Assembly (NCBI RefSeq): GCF_009901525.1
Contig: NZ_CP019288.1
Location: forward strand, 1,889,501-1,953,500
Source of the DNA: Kordia antarctica
GTDB lineage: Bacteria; Bacteroidota; Bacteroidia; Flavobacteriales; Flavobacteriaceae
Reading direction: 5' to 3'
DNA: 64,000 nucleotides
Shown here piece by piece: positions 52,884 to 60,648 of the stretch (position 1 is its first letter; every line of letters starts with the position of its first letter). A model generated the notes under the pieces. That model was given only the letters and a program-made list of their open reading frames with translations, had not been told where the DNA came from and did no database searches. A program made the position numbers and the translations under genes.

Positions 52884-52912
52884 AAAGGCTTTCAAATTCA
52901 TGAAAGCCTTTT
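52884..52912 (+). terminator. Bidirectional hairpin terminator
   Basis: AAAGGCTTTCA / TGAAAGCCTTT with loop AATTCA lies between the peptide gene and the convergent DUF5777 gene. Confidence 0.85.
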
Positions 52913-52949
52913 GTGTTTTTATATGTTTTATGTTTCTATGTTTCTATGT

Positions 52950-53801
52950 TTAGAATACACGTACAATATTGAATCCGAAAAATATATCTCCATCAGTCCA
53001 ATTTCCTTCTGCATTGCTAATGAATCCAGGTTCGTTGGTCGATTGTGCGTTTGAAAATAACAACTGAAATACATGCCCGCCAGTTTCAATATCAACTCCA
53101 ATAGTCAACGGATTTCTAAATGCAGTATTATCTGCTCGGCTAAAGTTGTACACATAATCCATATTGATAGACATACGTTTACTTATTTTTAAACGTCCGC
53201 CAGCGCCCATTGCAAATTGGTCGTGTTTTTGAGAAGCTTCTAATGTTAGATTTTGACGTACGTATGAAGGTGCCAATTCTAGCGAAAAGCGGTTACTAAA
53301 TCTTCGTGAAATGAGTAATTGCGTTGTGTAGCTCAAACGATCTTCAAATACAAGAAACGGAAACCGATCTTTTCGTACTTGCGTATTTATATTCGCGGTA
53401 GCATATCCAACTAAATTTACAGGAAAAGTATCCGATTGATTTTTCAGTTTTACTTTTGTAGATAAGGCATATGTTTTTCGTAATGATTCCCTACTGATTC
53501 CAAATTGCCATCCGTCAAAAAGTCCGTAAACCAATTGAATTTTAGTGTTTGCGTTGTCAAATCCGAAAAAAGTTGATAATCCATCATCTAATGTTCCAAA
53601 TCTGTGTGAAACATACAAATAAAAATCACCTTTTGATGCTACTTTTGTCGATTGTAAATTTCCAATTTTCATGGCTTTAAACGCAGGAGATACAAACGTT
53701 TCTGGCGTTGCTTCGTCTTCTAATTCATTTAATAAATCATCTTGCGCATGCAATCCTATACTGAATAAACAGAGTACTGTGTATATGTAATAGTGCTTCA
53801 T
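52950..53801 (-). CDS. DUF5777-family outer-membrane beta-barrel protein
   Basis: The 283-residue protein has a signal peptide (IGLHAQ) and a beta-rich body with alternating strands (YLYVSHRFGTLDDGLSTFFG; GLFDGWQFGISRES) ending in FFGFNIVRVF, a typical C-terminal barrel strand. It closes the minus-strand run cytochrome c, YceI, OB-fold, DUF5777 (5-bp gap to the OB gene). I recall this combination as recurrent in Bacteroidota. The role is probably outer-membrane transport or sensing linked to redox proteins. Confidence 0.88.
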   Translation of the reverse strand: MKHYYIYTVLCLFSIGLHAQDDLLNELEDEATPETFVSPAFKAMKIGNLQSTKVASKGDFYLYVSHRFGTLDDGLSTFFGFDNANTKIQLVYGLFDGWQFGISRESLRKTYALSTKVKLKNQSDTFPVNLVGYATANINTQVRKDRFPFLVFEDRLSYTTQLLISRRFSNRFSLELAPSYVRQNLTLEASQKHDQFAMGAGGRLKISKRMSINMDYVYNFSRADNTAFRNPLTIGVDIETGGHVFQLLFSNAQSTNEPGFISNAEGNWTDGDIFFGFNIVRVF

Positions 53802-53806
53802 TTATA

Positions 53807-54205
53807 TTATTTTTTGACAATGATTGCTTTATCGAGTTTTAATTCTTCCATCAAATCATCATATCCAATAATTCTACCTATGATTTTTATTTTTTGATTT
53901 TCCGCTAAGTCATCTGTAGCTGTTCCTTCCGCCAATTGAAAATAGATACTTTCGTTTAGTGAAATTCCTTTTTCGTCTTTTGCAGTAATTTTCCCTGTAA
54001 GTTCCACTACTTTCTCACCTTGTGTCCACTCTTCTGCGTTTTCTTTTATTTTTTCTAAAAAGTCTTCTGCAGAACCTTTAAATGCAACTTCCATATCAGC
54101 AATAGCAGTATGTGGTTGGTATGCATAACTATACCCAATATATGCGCCCATTGCAATAATTAGGACGAATATCATGAGGAATTTACTTCTTTTCGATAAG
54201 CTCAT
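53807..54205 (-). CDS. OB-fold (tRNA_anti-like) membrane-anchored protein
   Basis: The 132-residue protein has an N-terminal membrane anchor (FLMIFVLIIAMGAYIGYSY). Its OB-fold domain (VVELTGKITAKDEKGISLNE ... KIKIIGRIIGYDDLMEELKL) is related to the tRNA_anti-like family. Its start overlaps the YceI gene end by 23 bp, so the two are translationally coupled. Ligand unknown. Confidence 0.82.
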   Translation of the reverse strand: MSLSKRSKFLMIFVLIIAMGAYIGYSYAYQPHTAIADMEVAFKGSAEDFLEKIKENAEEWTQGEKVVELTGKITAKDEKGISLNESIYFQLAEGTATDDLAENQKIKIIGRIIGYDDLMEELKLDKAIIVKK

Positions 54206-54728
54206 AATTCAGTGTTACGTTAATTTCTTTTGCGATTTTGTTTCGTACAATACTTGGAATATCAATATCAAAGTCTTGTGGTTTTACTGTGAATACGGCT
54301 TGCACAACAATTTTGTCTCCATCTTTGGAAACCTTAGCCGTTGTTTCAATTTCTTTTGCTTTCCCACGAACCGTTAATGTTCCTGATAAGTTGTATTCTT
54401 TTGCTGTGCTTGACAAATCGGACATATCAAAATCTTTCAATTTCCCTCTAAATGTTGCTTTCGGAAACTTATCCGAATCCATATAATTTTCATTGAAATG
54501 TTCTTCCATCAATGCCACTTTAAAGTGAAATGATTTCATGAATAATAGCGCAGCCAAATCGCCAGTATCAACTTTTAAAATTGCCGTTGTACTGTTGCTT
54601 TTAGCTTCAACAGGTTCAAAAGCATCTACGGAAGCTTTAAAGTCTGTTTCTCCTGTTTTAGTGAAATATTTTTGCGCGGAAATAGTTCCAACTACAAAAA
54701 ACATACACAATAATAGCATTTTTTTCAT
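54183..54728 (-). CDS. YceI-family lipid-binding-like protein
   Basis: From the ATG at 54728 the product has 181 residues with a signal peptide (VVGTISAQK). A YceI lipocalin-like barrel follows (KSNSTTAILKVDTGDLAALLFM ... HFNENYMDSDKFPKATFRG ... LSGTLTVRGKAKEIE). YceI proteins bind isoprenoid-type lipids in the periplasm. An in-frame extension to 54839 would add 37 residues without signal character, within the preceding gene. It lies in the cytochrome-YceI-OB-DUF5777 run. Confidence 0.9.
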   Translation of the reverse strand: MKKMLLLCMFFVVGTISAQKYFTKTGETDFKASVDAFEPVEAKSNSTTAILKVDTGDLAALLFMKSFHFKVALMEEHFNENYMDSDKFPKATFRGKLKDFDMSDLSSTAKEYNLSGTLTVRGKAKEIETTAKVSKDGDKIVVQAVFTVKPQDFDIDIPSIVRNKIAKEINVTLNYELIEKK

Positions 54729-54744
54729 ATGATATTTTTTAGAT

Positions 54745-55110
54745 TTAATTTTCAAGATAGCCGTCTGCAACCCATTGGTCAATGATTTGGCGTGTTTCTG
54801 GTGGCAACAATCCACTTTGCGGCATTGGATTTGTGGCATTATTGATCCGATTTAAAAGGTTGCCTTGTTCCGCAGCTGCTTTTACATTTAAGTAACTTGT
54901 GAGTTGCAAACCTGCATTCGCATTGGGTCCACTATGACAGCTTATACAATTTGTTGTAATAATTGCTTCCACATCGTCATCATACGTGATTGTTTCTACA
55001 ATTGGCGGTAAATCCGCTACATCGCCTTCGTCAATAGTGTTTGTTGTACAATTATAAAAGATGGTCAACACACATATACAAGCGAAGCCTATGTATATTT
55101 TTTTCTGCAT
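54745..55110 (-). CDS. c-type cytochrome lipoprotein
   Basis: The 121-residue product has a lipoprotein signal (FYNCTTN). One CISCH haem-attachment site lies near residue 56, with a downstream Met (NPMPQSG) that could be the sixth ligand. The C-terminal LPPETRQIIDQWVADGY is typical of short cytochromes that follow redox enzymes in Bacteroidota. It is first in the four-gene minus-strand run and probably gives the electron-transfer function of the cluster. Confidence 0.88.
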   Translation of the reverse strand: MQKKIYIGFACICVLTIFYNCTTNTIDEGDVADLPPIVETITYDDDVEAIITTNCISCHSGPNANAGLQLTSYLNVKAAAEQGNLLNRINNATNPMPQSGLLPPETRQIIDQWVADGYLEN

Positions 55111-55334
55111 TTTTTAGATTTTAGTTGGTTATTTTTCTTTTTCAATTTTGCATGAATATAATCTATTTTAAAGACATTTTCAGGTATTCTATCTTTTTGA
55201 AGTTATTAAAAATTGCATATTATTTTCAGATTTATCTTTGAAAGATATCAAAAATAAATACAATTATCTGTTTTTCAGTATTTTAACTCTATTTTTAAAA
55301 TTTCATTATTTTTGTGTGAATATTTAAAAAAGGT

Positions 55335-55844
55335 ATGATTTGTAAAATTGCATTTGGTGGCGGTTGCCATTGGTGTACAGAAGCGGTTTTTCAATCGTTA
55401 ATTGGTGTTGAAAATGTAGCACAAGGTTGGATTCAATCTACGGAAGAAAATGATACGTTTTCAGAAGCCGTTATTGTACAGTTTGATGCAACACTAATTC
55501 CATTGAAGGTTCTCATAGAGATTCATCTGCGGACGCATAAATCAACCGTGCAACATTCCATGCGCACAAAATATCGTTCGGCTATTTATTATTTTGATTC
55601 CATTCAAAAAGAAACTATTGAAGAAATTTTGACCAATCTTCAAAAAAGTTTTACAAAAAAAATCATCACGCAAGTGTTACCGTTTAACGGATTTAAACCT
55701 TCGCGAGAAGCAATTACCAATTATTATTATTCGAATCCTAGCAAGCCTTTTTGCGAACAGTTTATCAATCCGAAATTGAAATTGTTGTTGACGAAGTTTT
55801 CGCAATTTACTGTAAAAGAAAAACTAGACCATTTGGATTTTTAG
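55335..55844 (+). CDS. msrA: Peptide methionine-S-sulfoxide reductase
   Basis: Repairs oxidised methionine. The 169-residue protein begins MICKIAFGGGCHWCTEAVF. The catalytic Cys is C11 in GCHWCT (usual GCFW, with Phe replaced by His here). Later segments LIEIHLRTHKSTVQHSMRTKYRSAIYYF read in pieces, and REAITNYYYSNP and CEQFINPKL with a possible resolving Cys. It is a short, Fe-S-free form. It is divergent from the cytochrome run, and a TATTTTTG -7-like box lies at 55307-55314. Confidence 0.9.
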   Translation: MICKIAFGGGCHWCTEAVFQSLIGVENVAQGWIQSTEENDTFSEAVIVQFDATLIPLKVLIEIHLRTHKSTVQHSMRTKYRSAIYYFDSIQKETIEEILTNLQKSFTKKIITQVLPFNGFKPSREAITNYYYSNPSKPFCEQFINPKLKLLLTKFSQFTVKEKLDHLDF

Positions 55845-56162
55845 ACTTCTTGGGCTTTGTTAGATTGTTGAAAACTTCAATATTCGTTATTCGTTATTCG
55901 TTATTCGTTATTCGAAACAAAAACTTTTACATTTAAAATTTTACATTTAGTATTTGTTATTTCTTTCCACTTTTAACTTGGATATTCCTTATTCGATATT
56001 CTATATTCCTTAATAAATATTAAATATTTTCCGCTGCGTCATGCTGAACTTGATTCAGTATCTATTCAGCATCACACAAGCAACTTTATGTGACCTTGAA
56101 TCAAGTTCAAGGTGACGTAAATTATACTTCAAAAAACCTCTTTATTCAAAATAAGCTAAGTA
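55845..56162. repeat. 318-bp gap with ATTCGTT tandem repeat and two facing REP-like palindromes
   Basis: ATTCGTT is repeated about four times at 55882-55914. Two REP-like units lie in opposite orientation at 56037-56061 (CGTCATGCTGAACTTGATTC...) and 56094-56117 (CCTTGAATCAAGTTCAAGG then TGACG). No gene. Confidence 0.75.
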
Positions 56163-57455
56163 TCAATCCATCACAAACTTAAATCCAGCAGAAATAATAT
56201 TTGCATCCAATCCGTCACTTCGTGTGTAATAATTGTAACGTATATCTACACTTTTTAATCCAAATTTGAATATTTTAAATTTCGCAAAAATATCATTATA
56301 CTTAAATCCAGCACCATATTGATGACTTTCAAATTTTGACAAATCGTAATCCGACGTATAAAATTCAGATGTTGACAAGTGTTCTTCAAAAGGCGCAAAA
56401 TAATCTGCCGCCGTTTGTGTATAATATCGATATGTTGGATACAATGTAAATTTCCCTTCCGCAAATTTAATCGGAACTTCAATACTTGCCGTATGTGCAT
56501 TAATTCCCCAATCGTCAAAATAATAGCGATAATACGTTCGTAAGGCTACGGATTCGTTTATGTAATAATTGAATCGCGCTCCAATTGGCACTTTAAATCG
56601 TGTATCTGGCAATCGTTCCACATCATCACCTAATTGAAAGTTTTGCACAAAAAAATCGGCAACATCTGCAAAATACACACGTTGATGCGGCGTAGAGAGC
56701 AATCCATCTTGCTGTACAAGGTCTAAAAATATAGAAGCTTGCGCATTTTTACTCAGAATTTGTGAAAAACTCAACGATAGTGAATACGTATTTCTTCCTT
56801 CATTGGCAAATTGTTCAAATGAATTTGAATATACGCCAGTTCCAACAATATCAGGACGTGAAAAGCCATCTCTAAATTCTATCGGATATTGCGGATTCCA
56901 AGTGTCCAAGAATATATTTGCTTTTACGCCAATTTCTGTATTTTTTTCATTGAAGAGTTTTGTATAGCTTCCGCCAAAACCAATAGAAAAATAATCATAT
57001 TCCGAAGCAACATTTACATTTGCGGTCCAAATATCGTTTCTGTCGTCTGATGAATGTGAATAATTTACGTTCAAATTTCCCCAAATATCACTTTGAGAAG
57101 CGCCAGAAGATGCCGTAAAAGGATCAGCAGGTTTATCGCCATCAAATGGATTTATATTACTTGACGAAGCCGAAGTGTACGCAGAAATTCCTGCATCAAT
57201 GGTTAACACATCGTCATCATTTAAGGGAATTGCGATCACAAACGTTGGTGTAATATCCGTGAGTTCTTCGGTTCCTTTTCCGCCTGTAACCGCTGCGTGC
57301 GTTCCGTCTTGTGTGTAATAACTCATGATAAAATCGACTTCTGTCGTTTCTAACACACGCTTTTTATACGTTGTCAAAGAATCTTGTTGTTGTTCCTGTG
57401 CGTACAATGCCGAGCACGATACGAACAATACTATCAATAGAAAGGTATATTTCAT
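56163..57455 (-). CDS. DUF3570-family outer-membrane protein
   Basis: The 430-residue protein has a signal peptide (SCSALYAQEQ) and a long beta-barrel of DUF3570 type: TTEVDFIMSYYTQDGTHAAVTGGKGTEEL near the start read in segments, DAGISAYTSASSSN, and many Tyr/Asp-rich strands ending FKFVMD. It is the last gene of the minus-strand module thioredoxin, ApbE, DUF4266, DUF3570, a set I recall as co-occurring in Bacteroidota and Proteobacteria. It probably forms the outer-membrane part of a redox-linked envelope system. Confidence 0.92.
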   Translation of the reverse strand: MKYTFLLIVLFVSCSALYAQEQQQDSLTTYKKRVLETTEVDFIMSYYTQDGTHAAVTGGKGTEELTDITPTFVIAIPLNDDDVLTIDAGISAYTSASSSNINPFDGDKPADPFTASSGASQSDIWGNLNVNYSHSSDDRNDIWTANVNVASEYDYFSIGFGGSYTKLFNEKNTEIGVKANIFLDTWNPQYPIEFRDGFSRPDIVGTGVYSNSFEQFANEGRNTYSLSLSFSQILSKNAQASIFLDLVQQDGLLSTPHQRVYFADVADFFVQNFQLGDDVERLPDTRFKVPIGARFNYYINESVALRTYYRYYFDDWGINAHTASIEVPIKFAEGKFTLYPTYRYYTQTAADYFAPFEEHLSTSEFYTSDYDLSKFESHQYGAGFKYNDIFAKFKIFKFGLKSVDIRYNYYTRSDGLDANIISAGFKFVMD

Positions 57456-57490
57456 TAAATTTAATCAGTCATTTTGAGATTTATTTGGTA

Positions 57491-57706
57491 TTAGTTACAA
57501 CCGCAACCGCCGCCAGTTTTTCCACCGTTTGCACCAGAAGCCGCTTCTCGATAGATTTGAAAGTTGGTTTCAAAACGCTCAATGGAACTTGCAGATAATT
57601 TCATATCTGGATCGTTCAGGTTTACTTTTTCGTATTCTTTTACTGCAACGCACGAAGTGAGCGAAGCAATGCAAAAACCGATGAATAAGATTTTTTTATA
57701 GTTCAT
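57491..57706 (-). CDS. DUF4266-family small lipoprotein
   Basis: The 71-residue product has a lipoprotein signal (ASLTSCVAVKEYEKVNLND) and the family pattern DPDMKLSASSIERFETNFQ, ending in GGKTGGGCGCN with a C-x-C near the C-terminus. The Gly/Cys tail is typical and may bind metal or flavin. It lies between apbE and the DUF3570 gene. Confidence 0.92.
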   Translation of the reverse strand: MNYKKILFIGFCIASLTSCVAVKEYEKVNLNDPDMKLSASSIERFETNFQIYREAASGANGGKTGGGCGCN

Positions 57707-57717
57707 ATTTGTTGTGA

Positions 57718-58707
57718 TTAATTTTTTAATTTATTTTGAATATCTATATTTTTTGAATGTGCAATTTTTCCTTTATCATCAACGATAATGCATTCAATTC
57801 CATTGAGTTGATTAATGAAATTGAGTCCAACATCTTTTCCCATAACAAAGATGGAAGTTGCCAAAGCATCTGCTAATTCTGCGCTTGGCGCAAATACACT
57901 CACACTGACAATTCCGCTACTTGGATATCCAGTTCTTGGATCAATAATGTGTGAATAGCGCTTTCCGTTGAGCATGATAAATTTTTCATAATTACCAGAA
58001 GTCACGACTGCTTTTCCTGAAATTGGCAACAACGCAAATACATTATTTTTATTTAATGGATTCGTGATTCCGACGTTCCAATCGTCGCCGTTGGTTTGTT
58101 TTCCCCACGTATTCATATCGCCCGAAGCATTGATAATTCCTGCTTTTACGCCTTTTGTTTGAAGCAATTGTTTTGCTTTGTCTGCCGCATATCCTTTTCC
58201 AATAGCACCAAAGCCAATTTTCATTCCTTCAAGTTTCAAGAAAACAGTTTGATTCTCTTTGTTCAAAACGATATTCTGATAGCCAACTTTTGCGACAGAA
58301 GCTTTGATAACGCTTTCTTTTGGCATTTCGGTAACGCTTCCGTCAAATTTCCAAATACGATCCATGGAAGCGTAACTTATGTCAAAAGCGCCATCCGTGA
58401 GTTTAGAAATATGAATTGCTCTTTCGATTAAATCATACAATTCTTTGTCAACTTTTACAGGTTTTATGCCCGCATTTCTATTGATTTCGGAAGTTTGCGA
58501 GTTTGAATCCCAAGACGAAATGAGGTTTTCAATCCGAGTAATTTCCGCCACAGCGATATCTATATATGTATTTGCTTCCTTTTCCGTTGCTGCAATCACC
58601 GTGATATCAAAACGAGAACCCATTAATTTTAGCGTTCGCTTGTGTGTTTTTTGCGCATTTAGAGTGAATGTAAATACGATTGTGATAATGAGTAAAAAGT
58701 ATTTCAA
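57718..58707 (-). CDS. apbE: FAD:protein FMN transferase
   Basis: Attaches FMN covalently to Thr of target proteins in the envelope. The 329-residue protein has a signal peptide (TLNAQKT), the N-terminal family start LMGSRFDITV, the mid FDISYASMDRIWKF, and the FAD-binding signature GFGAIGKGYAADKAKQLL. ASGDMNTWG and the metal-site SHIIDPRTGYPSSG with later D-A-L-A-T-S complete it. No obvious FMN-acceptor gene is in the window, so the target is elsewhere or is one of the cluster proteins. Confidence 0.94.
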   Translation of the reverse strand: MKYFLLIITIVFTFTLNAQKTHKRTLKLMGSRFDITVIAATEKEANTYIDIAVAEITRIENLISSWDSNSQTSEINRNAGIKPVKVDKELYDLIERAIHISKLTDGAFDISYASMDRIWKFDGSVTEMPKESVIKASVAKVGYQNIVLNKENQTVFLKLEGMKIGFGAIGKGYAADKAKQLLQTKGVKAGIINASGDMNTWGKQTNGDDWNVGITNPLNKNNVFALLPISGKAVVTSGNYEKFIMLNGKRYSHIIDPRTGYPSSGIVSVSVFAPSAELADALATSIFVMGKDVGLNFINQLNGIECIIVDDKGKIAHSKNIDIQNKLKN

Positions 58708-59092
58708 TTTGTTTATTTTTGTTTCTGTGTTTTATGATAATTTAAAACCTATTTATATTCAGAACTTTAAAGAATATTTCATGTTCTTTTCTTTGTTTGT
58801 CCAAAGAAAATGAACCAAAAGAAAAGACCCTTTTCTGAGGAGTTTTTAGTTCTTTTTTAATGAAAGAACTAAAACCGTACTACAAACACTAAATTTTTTC
58901 CAAGGCTTCAAAAATTTTTAACGTGTTTATATTACTACTCTGCATAAAAGACAAACTCCGAGAATCAATTTGTTATAGTAAAACCTTTTGTACTATTAAT
59001 AGCACAACTGTTTATCAAATAGTTAACATCAAGTCTTGGTTCTTTGTTCTAAAAGCATAGCGATCTTTCATCTTTTACCGACACTACTAATT
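58708..59092 (+). repeat. Dispersed stem-loop element family 1, copy 2, inside the apbE module
   Basis: Within this 385-bp gap, 58785-58925 matches the family: CTTTG-loop-CAAAG, AAAAGAAAAGACCC, then the TTTTAGTTCTTT / AAAGAACTAAAA stem (58844-58855 with 58863-58874), CCGTACT, and TTTTCCAAGGCTTCAAAAAT. It splits apbE from the thioredoxin gene upstream. The rest of the gap is AT-rich. Confidence 0.7.
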
Positions 59093-59533
59093 CTATTTAG
59101 TGAAAGATGCTAATACCGAAATATAATCTTCAGGTGTTGTATTTTTATATCCAGTTTTGCCCAATACTTTTCCTTCCGCATTCAAAACCACTACCAACGG
59201 AAAGTAGCCGTTTGGATTGTACATTGCGGCTAATTCATTGTTCTGTTCTTGTTGTGAATCTGATAGTTTATTCTTTTTCCTTTTGGGAAAATCGGCTCTG
59301 ACCAAAATATAATCAGTCGCCGAAAATGTTTTAAATGCTTCCGATTGAAAGATGGATTGTTCTAGTTTGATGCAAGGTGCGCACCAATCTGAACCCGAAA
59401 AAACCAAAATGATATTTTTACTTTCTTTGGCAGCTTTTGCTGTTGCTTCTTGAAAGTTTGTATTCCAATTTTGAGCGTTAACTGTGGTTGTGATCGCCAA
59501 AAGAATAAATATGCTTGATAGGGTTTTTTTCAT
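59093..59533 (-). CDS. Periplasmic thioredoxin-fold protein
   Basis: The 146-residue protein has a signal peptide (TVNAQNW) and the active site VFSGSDWCAPCIKLEQSIF (CAPC). A cis-Pro-like stretch, YFPLVVVLNAEGKVLGK, and the thioredoxin-like C-terminus follow. It heads the ApbE/DUF4266/DUF3570 set and would supply reducing power or maturation for its Cys-bearing partners. The 385-bp repeat-filled gap to apbE suggests the operon has been interrupted. Confidence 0.9.
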   Translation of the reverse strand: MKKTLSSIFILLAITTTVNAQNWNTNFQEATAKAAKESKNIILVFSGSDWCAPCIKLEQSIFQSEAFKTFSATDYILVRADFPKRKKNKLSDSQQEQNNELAAMYNPNGYFPLVVVLNAEGKVLGKTGYKNTTPEDYISVLASFTK

Positions 59534-59938
59534 CTGATTATTTTATACTAATTTATATATTAAACGAGATTTTTAACTAAATCTTACATTGATATTTATC
59601 AACTTTTGAATGAGCCCTTTTTTTGATCAAGTGAGCTTAATTTAAAAGTAACCTTCGAAAATTTTAATATTCTTTTGGTTAAAAAACTTACTTTTTTAGC
59701 TTTTTATTTTCTTTCTCTTTGCTCGCACAAAGAAAAGAAATAAAAGAAAGTGCGCTTTTCCCAGAGGTATTTTTAGCCGAAAAGGCTAAAACCGTATCAG
59801 TTTTTCTGAATTTTGGTTCACTAAGCTCTATTCTCTGCAAAGGAGTTTATAATTTATATTTCAACAAAAATTTGAAAATTTTTAACGAAAAACGGCTACT
59901 ATACTGCGGAAAAAGAAAACAGTGCATCAAACTAACTT
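59534..59938 (+). repeat. Dispersed stem-loop element family 1, copy 3
   Basis: 59706-59918 of this 405-bp gap matches the family end to end: CTTTGCTCGCACAAAG, AAAGAAAGTGCG, CCCAGAGG, the TTTTAGCC / GGCTAAAA stem (59771-59778 with 59784-59791), CCGTATCAG, TTTTTAACGAAAAACGG and CTGCGGAAAAAGAAAA. The remaining 170 bp is AT-rich and holds the divergent control region of the thioredoxin gene. Confidence 0.75.
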
Positions 59939-60637
59939 TCACACACTATTCGAAACTTTTAATAAACCTTCATAATCTTTGATAAAGATGCTTCTGCCAT
60001 TGGTTGAAATCAATTTTTCGTCTTTAAAATCTTTTAGCATGCGAACCAACGATTCTTTTGCCGTGCCAACCATATTTGACAAATCATCTCGATTGATTTT
60101 TATTTCGACTTCAACTTCGGAAGCTAATCGAAATTTATCTTCCAAAATTAAAAGATTTAAGGCAGAACGTTCTCTCACAGTATATTTTGCCAATAATTTT
60201 GTAGCATTTATGAATACACCAAATTCATGACTCAGACTTCTTAACAAGCGTTGCGATAACAAATGTGATGCATCAATTGCTTTCAAAAAGTCTTTTTTTG
60301 GAATGTATTCAATTTCACTAGCTGTCAATGCTGTTGCGGTATCTGCGTATAATTCTTCGCTCAAAAGTGCATGATAGCCTAAATATTCGTCTTCTCTACA
60401 GATGTAAAATAAATGTTGTGTACCAAAATTAGTCGTCGTAAATTTTTTGACTTTTCCTTTTTTAACTCTAAATATGCCTGTGGGCGATTCTCCTTCTTGA
60501 AAGATTGTAGTTCCTGCTAAAAACTGAATCGTTTTCGTATTCGCTTCCAAAATAGTTACGATCGATTTTGGCAATCCTTGAATCAAATCTTGATTGCTAA
60601 AGCTGAATTTGTTATGTAACAATGAATGATCTGTCAT
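59939..60637 (-). CDS. Crp/Fnr-family transcriptional regulator
   Basis: The 232-residue protein has an N-terminal cyclic-nucleotide-type beta-roll (TIFQEGESPTGIFRVKKGKVK) without the Cys cluster of FNR. The C-terminal winged HTH contains NRDDLSNMVGTAKESLVRML. It follows the RND adaptor gene by 11 bp on the same strand, so it is the third gene of the efflux operon and probably senses the effluxed ligand or redox state. The ligand is unknown. Confidence 0.9.
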   Translation of the reverse strand: MTDHSLLHNKFSFSNQDLIQGLPKSIVTILEANTKTIQFLAGTTIFQEGESPTGIFRVKKGKVKKFTTTNFGTQHLFYICREDEYLGYHALLSEELYADTATALTASEIEYIPKKDFLKAIDASHLLSQRLLRSLSHEFGVFINATKLLAKYTVRERSALNLLILEDKFRLASEVEVEIKINRDDLSNMVGTAKESLVRMLKDFKDEKLISTNGRSIFIKDYEGLLKVSNSV

Positions 60638-60648
60638 ATTTTCAAAGT

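Noticed and set aside
52647-53054. Alternative-frame ORF across the CGTNN repeat
   Set aside because: It is a shifted reading of the 15-bp repeat and runs into the terminator and the convergent gene. The frame with the GG leader is favoured.
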